Shown here piece by piece: positions 24,805-33,790 of a stretch of 64,000 nucleotides of DNA (positions are counted from its first letter, which is position 1; each line of letters begins with the position of its first letter). Location of the stretch: NCBI RefSeq assembly GCF_031846385.1, contig NZ_JAVRHV010000006.1, forward strand, positions 62,001-126,000, read 5' to 3'. A model generated the notes under the pieces. That model was not told the DNA's origin. It did no database searches and saw nothing but the letters and a program-made list of their open reading frames with translations. The translations under genes and the position numbers were made by a program. Source of the stretch: Urechidicola vernalis. GTDB taxonomy: Bacteria; Bacteroidota; Bacteroidia; Flavobacteriales; Flavobacteriaceae.

Positions 24805-26418
24805 ATGAAAAAAACCAAATACGTTTTTGTTACAGGAGGCGTAACTTCATCACTTGGAAAAGGAATAATTGCAGCATCTTTGGCTAAACTCTTACAAAAA
24901 AGAGGCTATTCCGTAACCATTCAAAAATTAGACCCATACATTAATATAGATCCAGGAACACTGAATCCTTATGAGCATGGAGAATGTTTTGTTACTGATG
25001 ATGGTGCTGAAACGGATTTGGATTTAGGGCATTATGAACGTTTTTTAAATATTCCTACATCACAAGCTAATAATGTAACTACAGGTCGTATTTATCAATC
25101 TGTAATTAATAAAGAACGTAAAGGTGAATTCTTAGGGAAAACTGTTCAGATTATCCCTCATATTACAGATGAGATTAAAAATAGAATTCAAATTTTAGGG
25201 AATACCGGAGAATTTGATATCGTAATAACAGAAATTGGTGGAACAGTTGGTGATATTGAATCATTGCCTTATGTTGAATCTGTTCGTCAATTATTATGGG
25301 AATTGGGTGATGAAAATGCAGTTTCTATTCATTTAACATTAGTACCTTATCTAGCAGCCGCAGGCGAGTTAAAAACAAAGCCAACGCAACATTCGGTTAA
25401 GATGTTGATGCAAAGTGGTGTGAGTCCAGATATATTGGTTTGTAGAAGTGAACATAAATTAAACGATGGTATCAAACGTAAATTGGCTTTATTCTGTAAT
25501 GTAGAAAAAGAAGCAATTATAGAATCTTTAGATGCTGAAACCATTTATGATGTTCCGGATTTAATGTTAGAACAAAAATTAGATGAGGTTGTTCTTAAAA
25601 AACTAAACCTAGAATTCGACGGGACTCCAGAACTTGATGAATGGCATCGATTTTTAGATGGACATAAAAATCCAAAAAACACGGTTCATATTGGATTAAT
25701 AGGAAAATATGTTGAACTTAAAGATGCGTACAAATCAATTTCTGAAGCCTTTATTCATGCTGGCGCCCATAATCAAGTAAAAGTAAAATTACACTGGATT
25801 CATTCTGAAGATTTAACTTCAGAAAACGTTCCTTCAAAATTAGAAGGATTAAACGGTGTATTGGTTGCACCTGGATTTGGAGATAGAGGTATTGAAGGTA
25901 AGATTGATGCGGTTCGTTATGCTCGTGAAAACAAGATTCCATTCTTTGGAATATGTTTAGGAATGCAAATGGCAGTGATAGAGTTTGCCAGGAATGTACT
26001 CGGATTAACTGGTGCATATTCTACTGAAATGGATGAAAACACAAAGCATCCTGTTATCAACCTAATGGAAGAACAGAAATCTATTGTTGATATGGGAGGA
26101 ACGATGCGTTTAGGCTCTTGGAAATGTGAACTAAAAGAAGGTACTAAAATTAAAGAAATTTACAACGAAGATATAATTGATGAGCGTCATAGACATCGTT
26201 ATGAATTCAACAACAATTATTTAGAGCAAGTTGAAAAGGCCGGAATGATTGCTACAGGTAAAAACCCAGACACCAATTTAGTTGAAGTAATTGAGATTCC
26301 TGAGCATCCATGGTTCATTGGTGCACAATATCATCCCGAATACAAGAGTACGGTTTTAAATCCACACCCATTGTTTGTCTCGTTTGTAAACGCTGCTTTG
26401 GAACACTCTTTGACTTAA
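24805..26418 (+). CDS. pyrG: CTP synthase
   Basis: The 537-residue protein has the amidoligase domain with the P-loop-like opening FVTGGVTSSLGKGI at 9-22, and a C-terminal class I glutamine amidotransferase domain with Cys384 in GICLGMQ and the His510/Glu512 pair in QYHPEY. It converts UTP to CTP using glutamine and ATP, downstream of the pyrimidine pathway that carB feeds. Length is standard. It is transcribed from a textbook lineage promoter with a very short leader, so the leader-based reiterative control known for pyrG in Gram-positive bacteria is unlikely here (inference). Confidence 0.97.
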   Translation: MKKTKYVFVTGGVTSSLGKGIIAASLAKLLQKRGYSVTIQKLDPYINIDPGTLNPYEHGECFVTDDGAETDLDLGHYERFLNIPTSQANNVTTGRIYQSVINKERKGEFLGKTVQIIPHITDEIKNRIQILGNTGEFDIVITEIGGTVGDIESLPYVESVRQLLWELGDENAVSIHLTLVPYLAAAGELKTKPTQHSVKMLMQSGVSPDILVCRSEHKLNDGIKRKLALFCNVEKEAIIESLDAETIYDVPDLMLEQKLDEVVLKKLNLEFDGTPELDEWHRFLDGHKNPKNTVHIGLIGKYVELKDAYKSISEAFIHAGAHNQVKVKLHWIHSEDLTSENVPSKLEGLNGVLVAPGFGDRGIEGKIDAVRYARENKIPFFGICLGMQMAVIEFARNVLGLTGAYSTEMDENTKHPVINLMEEQKSIVDMGGTMRLGSWKCELKEGTKIKEIYNEDIIDERHRHRYEFNNNYLEQVEKAGMIATGKNPDTNLVEVIEIPEHPWFIGAQYHPEYKSTVLNPHPLFVSFVNAALEHSLT

Positions 26419-26531
26419 TACAAAATAGTTGACATTCCTATAAACACAAGTAAGCACTCGTAAAGCCTACAACAACTGGCTTCACCAACAATTACGATAA
26501 AATAACGAGGGATAAACTAAATAGAAATCAC

Positions 26532-26539
26532 TACTTTTG
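26532..26539 (+). promoter_or_regulatory. yidC: Bacteroidota -7 element for yidC
   Basis: TACTTTTG lies in the 176-base pyrG-yidC gap, 55 bases before the ATG at 26595. No TTTG is present 19 bases upstream. Confidence 0.45.
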
Positions 26540-26594
26540 TCGCGCTTTTTATGACACTCATTAAAAGGTAAATGACAAGATGACATTTTAAAAT

Positions 26595-28493
26595 ATGGAA
26601 CAAAAGAAAACAGACTTTAATTCGATTATCGGATTTGTATTATTAGGAGCCATCGCCTTATGGTGGATGTACTCTAATCAACCGACTCCAGAAGAGTTAG
26701 AGCAACAAAAAACAGAACGCATTCAAGATTCTATCAATGCGATTCAAAAAGCCACTCCTGTTACAATAACCAACAAAGCTCCTGTTGAAGTGGTTTCTGA
26801 TTCAATTGCAAAAGTTCAAGCACAGAATGAATTAGGAGCATTTGCGCAATCGGCAAATGTTGATGCTACAGCGACTACTGTTATTGAAAATGACTTGGTA
26901 AAATTAACCATCGCTAATAAGGGTGGGCAAATTGTTGAAGCGCATTTGAAAGAGTTTAACGAATATCACGGTGATCCAGTAAAGCTTATAAAAGAAAATA
27001 ACGCTTCTTTCAATATAAACTTCGGAACTACAGATAACAGAATTTTAAACACAATAGATTTAAACTTTGAACCAACATTAACTCAAAATGGAGACAATCA
27101 AATATTGTCTATGAAGTTAAAGGTTGATAGCAATCGTTATTTAGAGTATCGCTATGAGTTAAAGCCAGACGATTACATGATTGATTTTGCAGTTCGCTCG
27201 AACGGATTAGGCAATGTAATCAATTCTTCTAATGATATAAACTTAGAATGGGATTTAACTGCTTTTAGAAACGAAAAAAGTATGCGTTCTGAAAGCATGT
27301 ATTCTTGGTTTTACTATAAAGAAAAAGGCAATAAAGTTGATTATTTAAGTCAAGACGATACCGATGTTAATAACGAATTGAATTGGGTAGCCTACAAGCA
27401 ACACTTCTTCACTTCTATTTTAATGACGGATACGCCATTTACTAAGGCGAACATTGTTTCAGAGAAATTGTATGAAGATGCGGATATAGATACTGTTTAT
27501 ACACATAAATACTCTTTAAACACTCCTTTAGAATTAAAAAGCGGTGAGTTAAATTATGCTATGAACTGGTATTATGGGCCGGTTGATTACCAATTATTAA
27601 AAACGTATGAAGGTACTCAATTAGACGAAGTTGCCGATATGGGTTGGGGTATCTTTGGTTGGATCAACAAATATGTATTTGTTTACATTTTTTCTTTCTT
27701 AGCATCCTTCAGCTTAAACTATGGATTGGTTATTATTTTAATGACAATAGCTGTGCGTATTTTAATGTCGCCACTGGTTTATAAATCTTATGTATCTAGT
27801 GCCAAAATGAAAGTTATTCGTCCAGAAATGGAGGAAATCAACAAGAAGTATCCAGGTAAAGAAAATGCAATGAAGCGCCAGCAAGAGACAATGGCCGTGC
27901 AACGTAAGGCTGGAGTTAGTATGATGTCTGGTTGTATACCTGCATTGTTACAAATGCCTGTGTTCTTTGCATTATTTAGATTCTTCCCCTCTAATCTAGA
28001 ATTAAGAGGAAAGAGTTTCTTGTGGGCGGATGATTTATCTTCTTATGATAATATTTTCAATTTAGGGTTTAGCATTCCATTTTATGGAAGTCACGTTAGT
28101 TTATTCCCAATTCTCGCATCTGTTGCAATTTTCTTTTATATGAAAATGAATCAGAGTCAGCAAATGAATATGCAAGCACCTGCACAAGAAGGTATGCCAG
28201 ATATGCAAAAGATGATGAAGATGATGATTTACTTCTCTCCTATTATGATGTTGTTCTTCTTCAACCAATATGCAAGTAGTTTAAGTTTGTACTATTTTGT
28301 ATCTAACTTGTTAACCATTGCAATTATGTTAGTGATCAAGAACTTTGTTATTGACGAAGCAAAAATTCATGCGCAGATTGAAGAAAACAAGAAGAAACCA
28401 GAAAAGAAAAAGAGTGGTTTCCGTCAACGTTTAGATAACGCTATGAAACAAGCACAAGCACAACAAGAAGCTCAGAAAAAGGGTAAGAAATAA
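26595..28493 (+). CDS. yidC: Membrane protein insertase YidC
   Basis: The 632-residue protein has an N-terminal membrane segment (about 9-26), a large periplasmic domain (about 60-355) with beta-sandwich character, and the C-terminal insertase core with five membrane segments starting near FVYIFSFLASFSLNYGLVIILM. The core motif CIPALLQMPVFFALFRFFP is typical of YidC/Oxa1. The tail is basic (KKPEKKKSGFRQRL...KKGKK) as expected for ribosome binding. It inserts inner membrane proteins alone or with SecYEG. Unlike the gene order in many Gram-negative bacteria it is not beside rpmH-rnpA. Confidence 0.97.
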   Translation: MEQKKTDFNSIIGFVLLGAIALWWMYSNQPTPEELEQQKTERIQDSINAIQKATPVTITNKAPVEVVSDSIAKVQAQNELGAFAQSANVDATATTVIENDLVKLTIANKGGQIVEAHLKEFNEYHGDPVKLIKENNASFNINFGTTDNRILNTIDLNFEPTLTQNGDNQILSMKLKVDSNRYLEYRYELKPDDYMIDFAVRSNGLGNVINSSNDINLEWDLTAFRNEKSMRSESMYSWFYYKEKGNKVDYLSQDDTDVNNELNWVAYKQHFFTSILMTDTPFTKANIVSEKLYEDADIDTVYTHKYSLNTPLELKSGELNYAMNWYYGPVDYQLLKTYEGTQLDEVADMGWGIFGWINKYVFVYIFSFLASFSLNYGLVIILMTIAVRILMSPLVYKSYVSSAKMKVIRPEMEEINKKYPGKENAMKRQQETMAVQRKAGVSMMSGCIPALLQMPVFFALFRFFPSNLELRGKSFLWADDLSSYDNIFNLGFSIPFYGSHVSLFPILASVAIFFYMKMNQSQQMNMQAPAQEGMPDMQKMMKMMIYFSPIMMLFFFNQYASSLSLYYFVSNLLTIAIMLVIKNFVIDEAKIHAQIEENKKKPEKKKSGFRQRLDNAMKQAQAQQEAQKKGKK

Positions 28494-28514
28494 ACCTTTA
28501 ACTTTATATCAAAT

Positions 28515-28549
28515 AAAAAATCTCAATGTTTTCACATTGAGATTTTTTT
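28515..28549. terminator. Bidirectional terminator between yidC and the DUF985 gene
   Basis: A stem TCTCAATGT with ACATTGAGA, extended by A/T pairs, closes the loop TTTC. It has T-rich tails in both directions and lies between convergent genes. Confidence 0.85.
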
Positions 28550-28566
28550 ATTCTATTATTTACTTT

Positions 28567-29070
28567 TTAAGAATGGGTTAACTTAGTTATTACTTCTTCC
28601 AAACTAGGAAATAATTGAACTAAATCCTTCCGTTTTGGTAATTCAAAATCTTCAAAACTAAAGCCTGGTGCAACGGTACATCCTGTTAATGCAAAACTAT
28701 TATCCAATACTACCTCAGCGGCAAACCAATATCGAGCAGGCACAACAAATTGAGGCACTTCATCATTAGAAATATTACGACCAATTAAACAATTTGAATA
28801 TTTTCCTTCAGGTGATATCATATGCAGTCTAATTGCAGTTCCATCATAAAAATGCCAAATTTCATCCTGTTTAATTCGGTGAAACGCTGAAAAATTTTCA
28901 GATGTTAACAAGAAATAGATACATGTTGAATAATTTCTTTTCCCTTTTATACTTGCATCTAAAGAATCCTTATTAATTTCACCATTACTTCTATAAGTCT
29001 CTTTAAAATAACCACCTTCTGGGTGTTGTTTTAAATCTAATTTCTCTATTAATTTTTCTATTGAGTTCAT
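28567..29070 (-). CDS. DUF985 cupin family protein
   Basis: The 167-residue cytosolic protein matches the DUF985 cupin family: the opening LDLKQHPEGGYFKETYRS, IYFLLTSENFSAFHRIKQDEIWHFYDG in the first cupin motif, and WFAAEV...FALTGCTVAPGFSFEDFEL near the end. Members have a single beta-barrel cupin fold; their enzymatic activity is mostly unknown. It is a one-gene unit between two terminators. Confidence 0.85.
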   Translation of the reverse strand: MNSIEKLIEKLDLKQHPEGGYFKETYRSNGEINKDSLDASIKGKRNYSTCIYFLLTSENFSAFHRIKQDEIWHFYDGTAIRLHMISPEGKYSNCLIGRNISNDEVPQFVVPARYWFAAEVVLDNSFALTGCTVAPGFSFEDFELPKRKDLVQLFPSLEEVITKLTHS

Positions 29071-29090
29071 TCTTATTTTTTGAAAAAATA

Positions 29091-29125
29091 AAAGTCCCTA
29101 CAGAGGTATTTACTGTAAGGACTTT
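29091..29125 (-). terminator. Terminator of the DUF4136/barrel operon
   Basis: A 13-base stem with one mismatch (AAAGTCC...TACAG with CTGTA...GGACTTT) is followed on the minus strand by a T-rich tail. It lies just after the stop of the barrel gene at 29147. Confidence 0.7.
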
Positions 29126-29146
29126 ATAAATAATTATTTTGTAGGA

Positions 29147-29755
29147 TTAATTTAAGAAACCAAATCCAACAGATAGGGTCAAGGTAGACAAATTATCTAA
29201 ATCACCTGCAGATGTTCCATAAAGATATTTTACAGCAATGTTAAGACCAGAACCAGCATAACCAATAGGAATCATAGTTCCTATTTCTGGTTGAAATGCA
29301 AATCCAAAACTATCGTTATAAATAGATCGTAGACCAATATCATTACGACTTTCGGCATAAACGCCTCCAATTCCAGCACCTAAGAAAATCTTTCCTTTTC
29401 CAAATCCTTCCATGTAGTAATGTGAAGTAAACAAAACTGGAACTGTATTTAAATAATGTAATTGCGTTCCTGACAAATGACCGTCATAGCCTTCTACCTC
29501 AATTTCGATAGGAGGCAAATTATCTTGTTTTTCGTATAAGGTATTCCATCCCAAAGAACCTCCGATGGTCATATCTTTTTTAATAAAGTAACGTCCTTCT
29601 ACAGAAACACCTCTAAAATTTACCCCACCAACAAAATCGCCCGTGTCACCCATAGCGGAAGTAATATCCCAATTAATTGCCCAATAAGATTCCTGAGCAT
29701 TGCTAAAACTAAATGCCCCTATTACGAAAAGCATCACTATATATATTTTTTTCAT
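29147..29755 (-). CDS. Outer-membrane beta-barrel protein (OmpX/porin-like)
   Basis: The 202-residue protein has a signal peptide (cleavage near SNAQ, residue 20) and about eight amphipathic beta strands, with the closing strand LTLSVGFGFLN ending in an aromatic-containing C-terminus. It resembles the small 'porin family' or OmpX-like barrels of Bacteroidota. The role is unknown. It follows the DUF4136 lipoprotein by 12 bases, so the pair is probably co-expressed and may act together at the outer membrane. Confidence 0.7.
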   Translation of the reverse strand: MKKIYIVMLFVIGAFSFSNAQESYWAINWDITSAMGDTGDFVGGVNFRGVSVEGRYFIKKDMTIGGSLGWNTLYEKQDNLPPIEIEVEGYDGHLSGTQLHYLNTVPVLFTSHYYMEGFGKGKIFLGAGIGGVYAESRNDIGLRSIYNDSFGFAFQPEIGTMIPIGYAGSGLNIAVKYLYGTSAGDLDNLSTLTLSVGFGFLN

Positions 29756-29767
29756 AAATTTTTTTTA

Positions 29768-30439
29768 TTAATTTAAGTAAGGAGATTGAGCGAATGCATC
29801 GTCAATACTTTCAATTGTTCTAGTACTGTTTGTGTTTTCATTTGAAGACAATAATCCTCTCATAAATGCTCTCCAAGACGGATCTCCATCAGTGCCATTG
29901 GCAATTTCTTTCATATCTAATATCACAGTACCAACATCATAAGAACTAACACTAACAATTGGAGGATAACACCACCAATACCACCATCCTGGTAAACAAG
30001 GAGGGTAAACTACACTCGCAGAAGTTTTGTTTCTTAGAACAATAGACGGAACTATTGTTGCTTCTACACCTGGAATTGGATCATTTGCTGTAATAACTTC
30101 TACTGCTCCATTACTTGGCGTAGGAACTGGTTGCGCAGTATTACTATAGATATAAACATTATCTACGCCATAAATTGCAACCAAATTATGTAAGGTAGTG
30201 TTTAAAATTTCATCGTCAATTTGACCACCATACGGGATGTCATCTCCATCACCAGCGGTAATTTGCCCTACTTTCCAATAAATCATTGCTGAATTTGGAG
30301 GAGTCTCGAAGTCACTTGCAGTATACAGTGTTGTAACCGTATCTAGATCTTTAATACTTACATCGTCACCAGGATAGCACGCCTTTAAGAAAGTTAGCAT
30401 ACTCAATACGAGTATACTATTTAATATTATTTTTTTCAT
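29768..30439 (-). CDS. DUF4136-type lipoprotein with a Trp-rich loop
   Basis: The 223-residue protein has a lipobox LKAC (Cys21) with acidic residues soon after (YPGDD). The body fits DUF4136: DTVTTLYTASDF near the start, an 'IDDEILNTTLHNL' helix, and a final segment VGTVILDMKEIANGTDGDPSWRAFMRGLL. An unusual insertion at 146-160 contains CLPGWWYWWC, with Cys148 and Cys157 flanking four Trp and one Tyr between prolines. A disulfide across this hairpin is possible. Expressed with the following barrel gene from its own promoter. Confidence 0.75.
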   Translation of the reverse strand: MKKIILNSILVLSMLTFLKACYPGDDVSIKDLDTVTTLYTASDFETPPNSAMIYWKVGQITAGDGDDIPYGGQIDDEILNTTLHNLVAIYGVDNVYIYSNTAQPVPTPSNGAVEVITANDPIPGVEATIVPSIVLRNKTSASVVYPPCLPGWWYWWCYPPIVSVSSYDVGTVILDMKEIANGTDGDPSWRAFMRGLLSSNENTNSTRTIESIDDAFAQSPYLN

Positions 30440-30461
30440 AAAACATTTAATTAATTCATAT

Positions 30462-30492
30462 CAAATGTAATATCAAAAAAAAGGAATAACAA
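30462..30492 (-). promoter_or_regulatory. Probable promoter of the DUF4136/barrel operon
   Basis: On the minus strand TTG (30492-30490) precedes TACATTTG (30469-30462) with a 20-base spacer. The ATG is 23 bases downstream. Confidence 0.6.
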
Positions 30493-30517
30493 CGAAATTA
30501 ACATTTAAAATCCCTCC

Positions 30518-31471
30518 TTATTTTGAGAAAAATTGAGATTTTAAAAAGCCTAAACCATAGCCCAAAAATTGCGTGTAAGTAGTAATTACACTATAAACTG
30601 CCACCTTTATTCTTTTATTGTAGATAAAAGAATCTAAAAAGATTAAAAAGAAATAGCAACATACAGGAATGACAAAATCTACGTGAACAAATATTGCTAA
30701 TAAAATTGCAATATCCACCCCAATAATAAAAAGACTAGGAAACCAATATGTAATTTTGGATGTTCCAGGATACTTCTTATTTAAAATTGGTCTTGCCGTT
30801 CCAAAATTAAATGTTTGTTGGTAAAACTGCTTAATTGTGCTTCGTCTTTTATGATACACAAAGGCATCTTCAATCAATTGTGTTTCGAATCCATTATTCC
30901 AAAGTCTAAAAGACAAATCTATATCCTCTCCATATTTCATTTCGGAATAACCTTTAGTTATTTCGAACGCTTTCCTAGAAAGCCCCATATTAAAACTACG
31001 TGGCTGAAATTTTCCAACCCCTTTCTTTTTGCCCCTAATACCACCAGTTGTTATAACCGAAGTCATAGAATAGTTTATGGCTTTTTGCAATGGCGTAAAC
31101 GAATGATGTGCAGCATCTGGACCACCATAAGCATCTGTAAAATTAGAATAGAGTTGCTCAGAGACAACGCTTAAATAATCTTCAGGCAATAAGACATCTG
31201 AATCTAAAATGATAAAATAATTTCCAGAAGCTTTTTGCATACCAAAATTTCGACTTTGCCCTGCTCCAGAATTCTCTTTGAAATAATAATGAAGATTCAT
31301 ACTGTCTTTAAATCTTTCACAAACAGAATCGCATTTATTCTTTGATCCATCTTCAACAACAATCACTTCAAAATTCTCTTTGCAAGACTGCAATGAAATA
31401 CTCTGCAATAACTCTTCAATTTCTTGAGGGCGATTAAATACGGGAATGATTATTGAGAAGTTCAGATTCAT
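30518..31471 (-). CDS. Family 2 glycosyltransferase, membrane-associated
   Basis: From ATG at 31471 the protein has 317 residues; a TTG three codons upstream overlaps the promoter element and is rejected. It opens with the GT-A fold pattern FSIIIPVFNRPQEIEELLQSI, then ILDSDVL as the metal-binding DxD-like motif near residue 95, and ends with two to three hydrophobic segments (about 235-300). It should transfer a sugar from a nucleotide donor to an envelope glycan on the inner face of the membrane. Donor and acceptor are unknown. The gene stands alone, with no other glycan genes beside it. Confidence 0.85.
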   Translation of the reverse strand: MNLNFSIIIPVFNRPQEIEELLQSISLQSCKENFEVIVVEDGSKNKCDSVCERFKDSMNLHYYFKENSGAGQSRNFGMQKASGNYFIILDSDVLLPEDYLSVVSEQLYSNFTDAYGGPDAAHHSFTPLQKAINYSMTSVITTGGIRGKKKGVGKFQPRSFNMGLSRKAFEITKGYSEMKYGEDIDLSFRLWNNGFETQLIEDAFVYHKRRSTIKQFYQQTFNFGTARPILNKKYPGTSKITYWFPSLFIIGVDIAILLAIFVHVDFVIPVCCYFFLIFLDSFIYNKRIKVAVYSVITTYTQFLGYGLGFLKSQFFSK

Positions 31472-31477
31472 TTGAAG

Positions 31478-31508
31478 CAAATATAATCAAGTTACAACTT
31501 AATTGAAA
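31478..31508 (-). promoter_or_regulatory. Promoter giving a nearly leaderless glycosyltransferase mRNA
   Basis: On the minus strand TTTC, 19 bases, then TATATTTG (31485-31478). The -7 element ends only 6 bases before the ATG at 31471, so the transcript would have a leader of a few bases at most. Confidence 0.6.
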
Positions 31509-31536
31509 TTACGAAAAAAAATAAAGGGACAAAAAA

Positions 31537-31558
31537 ACGCCTAGATTTCTCTAGACGT
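31537..31558 (-). terminator. Intrinsic terminator after folE
   Basis: On the minus strand a 9-base stem (ACGTCTAGA with TCTAGGCGT, one G-U pair) is followed by seven T. The same pair would be a C-A mismatch on the plus strand, so the hairpin favours the folE direction. Confidence 0.75.
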
Positions 31559-31582
31559 ATTCTTTTAATACTTTTTATTATG

Positions 31583-32272
31583 CTATTCAAACTTTGTATC
31601 TAAATTTATATAATCTAAAAACTCGGCTTTCACATCTTTGTTCTTAAACTTACCTCCAAACTCTGAAGTTACTGTACTACTGTCAATATCTCTAACACCT
31701 CTAGAATTTACGCATAAATGCTTTGCATCGATAACACATGCAACATCTTCGGTACCCAGCGCTTCTTGCAGAGCTTGCACAACTTGCATTGTTAAACGCT
31801 CTTGCACTTGAGGCCTTTTTGCATAATGATCTACAATTCTATTCATTTTTGAAAGACCAATTACGTTTCCACTAGAAATATACGCAACATGCGCTCTTCC
31901 AATAATAGGCAATAAATGATGTTCACATGTAGAATAGACTACAATGTTTTTTTCAACCAACATTTCACCATACTTATAGTTGTTATCGAATGTCGATAAA
32001 TGTGGTTTGTTTTTAGGATCTAACCCTGAAAAAAGTTCATTTACAAAAGCTTTGGCAACTCTTTTTGGTGTTCCTTTTAGACTATCGTCTTCAAGGTCCA
32101 TACCAAGCGTAGTTAAAATTTCACGCACATTCTCTTGAATTTTCTCAATTTTCTCAGCATCAGAAATGTCGAATGCATCGACTCTTAATGGAGTCGTTGC
32201 AGAAGAACCAACGTGGTCGTCGCCTCTATCTTCAATATTTTCTTTACTCATTCCGTTCTTAAGTTCAAACAT
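31583..32272 (-). CDS. folE: GTP cyclohydrolase I
   Basis: The 229-residue protein has the FolE core: Cys116 and His119 in VVYSTCEHHLLP and Cys187 in KHLCVNSRGV as zinc ligands, plus GLSKMNRIVDHYAKRPQVQERLT. It turns GTP into 7,8-dihydroneopterin triphosphate, the first step to tetrahydrofolate and related pterins. The start could also be the internal ATG at residue 8; the first 35 residues are variable in the family. It follows hisS on the same strand by 31 bases, but a promoter-like sequence at the end of hisS suggests its own transcription as well. Confidence 0.95.
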   Translation of the reverse strand: MFELKNGMSKENIEDRGDDHVGSSATTPLRVDAFDISDAEKIEKIQENVREILTTLGMDLEDDSLKGTPKRVAKAFVNELFSGLDPKNKPHLSTFDNNYKYGEMLVEKNIVVYSTCEHHLLPIIGRAHVAYISSGNVIGLSKMNRIVDHYAKRPQVQERLTMQVVQALQEALGTEDVACVIDAKHLCVNSRGVRDIDSSTVTSEFGGKFKNKDVKAEFLDYINLDTKFE

Positions 32273-32291
32273 GGTCTCGTTTATTAGGCGG

Positions 32292-32320
32292 CAAATTTAC
32301 AAATTATTTAAGCGTTTCAA
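32292..32320 (-). promoter_or_regulatory. folE: Possible folE promoter at the 3' end of hisS
   Basis: On the minus strand TTG (32320-32318) and TAAATTTG (32299-32292) are 18 bases apart. The upstream half lies in the last codons of hisS; the ATG is 20 bases downstream of the -7 element. Confidence 0.45.
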
Positions 32321-33668
32321 TCATTTCGCTTAAATTACATGAAACCTGATCACCAGTATTCATATTTTTAAGGGTAAATAACTCATTTTCAATGTCAGTA
32401 ACCGTAAATTCGATTCCTCTAGTTGTAGCGTATTTCCACTGTTTCTTTTGTTGCTTGTTACTACTCGCAACATCTGGATATACCTCGCATTTTATATTAC
32501 TGCTTCTCAATGCCTTTAGCGCTTTTAAAACAGTGATTTGTTGTTCGTTATTATAATTTAAAAACAATACTTTCGGCTGTGGTAAATCCACTGTTTCAAA
32601 CAAATTCAACTCTTCTAAAACCAAATAAATTCTATCCAATCCAAAAGAGATTCCAACACCACTAACATCTTTCAAACCAAAAATCCCAGTTAAATCATCA
32701 TAGCGGCCTCCGCCACCTATTGAACCCATTTTTACACCTTTTGGCGCTGATACTTCAAAAATGGCTCCTGTGTAATAATTCAATCCTCTAGCCAAGGTTA
32801 CGTCAATCTCCAATTCTGCCGATTCCAAGCCTAATTCTTCAATAGAATCAACTACAAATTCGAGGTCTGAAACACCGTTCAAGCCTTCGTCGGAAGCAGC
32901 CAACATTCCTTTCAATTCCGCTAATTTTTCTTTATTAGAACCATTAAAACTGAACAAAGGTTTCACTTTTTCAATTGCCTTCTCGGTTATTCCTTTTTCC
33001 AACATTTCTTTAACAACGCCTTCCTCTCCAATCTTATCAAGTTTATCTAAAGCAACGGTAAAATTGATTAATTTATCTGATGCTCCTATAATCTCTGCAA
33101 TACCAGAAAGTATCTTTCGATTGTTCATTTTAATCATAGTTCCGGTTAATTTCAATTTTGAAAATACCGCATCGTATAACTGAACAAATTCTACTTCTTG
33201 CAATAAGCTTTTACTTCCAACCACATCTGCATCACACTGATAAAACTCTCTAAATCTTCCTTTTTGAGGTCTATCTGCACGCCATACCGGCTGCATTTGG
33301 TAACGCTTAAACGGAAATGAAATTTCGTTTTGGTGCTGCACTACATAACGTGCAAACGGCACTGTTAAATCGTAACGCAATGCTTTCTCAGAAATTTGTG
33401 ATGTCAATTTTTGACTCTCTTTATTCCCCAATAAATTTGCATCCGCCTTTCTAAGGTAATCACCTGAATTTAAAATTTTAAAGATCAGCCGATCTCCTTC
33501 TTCACCATATTTACCCATTAAAGTAGAGGAATTCTCAAAACTTGGAGTTTCTATAGGTTGAAATCCGAAGTTCTCGAATACCTTCTGAATCGTACTAAAA
33601 ATGTACTTTCTTTTGGCAACTTCATTTGGAGAAAAATCTCTGGTTCCTTTTGGGATGCTTGGCTTCAT
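32304..33668 (-). CDS. hisS: Histidyl-tRNA synthetase
   Basis: The 454-residue protein is a class II aminoacyl-tRNA synthetase. It opens KPSIPKGTRDFSPNEVAKRKYI, has motif 2 around RADRPQKGRFREFYQCDADVVGS, the histidine-binding LARGLNYYTGAIFEV, motif 3 GVGISFGLDRIYLVL, and a C-terminal anticodon-binding domain (about 360-450). It charges tRNA-His in the cytosol. It is divergent from the M20 peptidase gene, with 122 bases between the start codons. Confidence 0.96.
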   Translation of the reverse strand: MKPSIPKGTRDFSPNEVAKRKYIFSTIQKVFENFGFQPIETPSFENSSTLMGKYGEEGDRLIFKILNSGDYLRKADANLLGNKESQKLTSQISEKALRYDLTVPFARYVVQHQNEISFPFKRYQMQPVWRADRPQKGRFREFYQCDADVVGSKSLLQEVEFVQLYDAVFSKLKLTGTMIKMNNRKILSGIAEIIGASDKLINFTVALDKLDKIGEEGVVKEMLEKGITEKAIEKVKPLFSFNGSNKEKLAELKGMLAASDEGLNGVSDLEFVVDSIEELGLESAELEIDVTLARGLNYYTGAIFEVSAPKGVKMGSIGGGGRYDDLTGIFGLKDVSGVGISFGLDRIYLVLEELNLFETVDLPQPKVLFLNYNNEQQITVLKALKALRSSNIKCEVYPDVASSNKQQKKQWKYATTRGIEFTVTDIENELFTLKNMNTGDQVSCNLSEMIETLK

Positions 33669-33790
33669 TTTAAAATGCGTTTATTCGACTGCAAATATCC
33701 GAAAAAATTACATGCCAATAAACAGGAATTTCTTCTTCATTTCTACATGTCAGTAATTAATGGCTATATTGCCAACCGTTATCTAATTAC

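Noticed and set aside
26560..26590. Repeated TGACA before yidC as a possible regulator site
   Set aside because: The copies are short direct repeats in an AT-rich gap with no symmetry and no match to a known operator.
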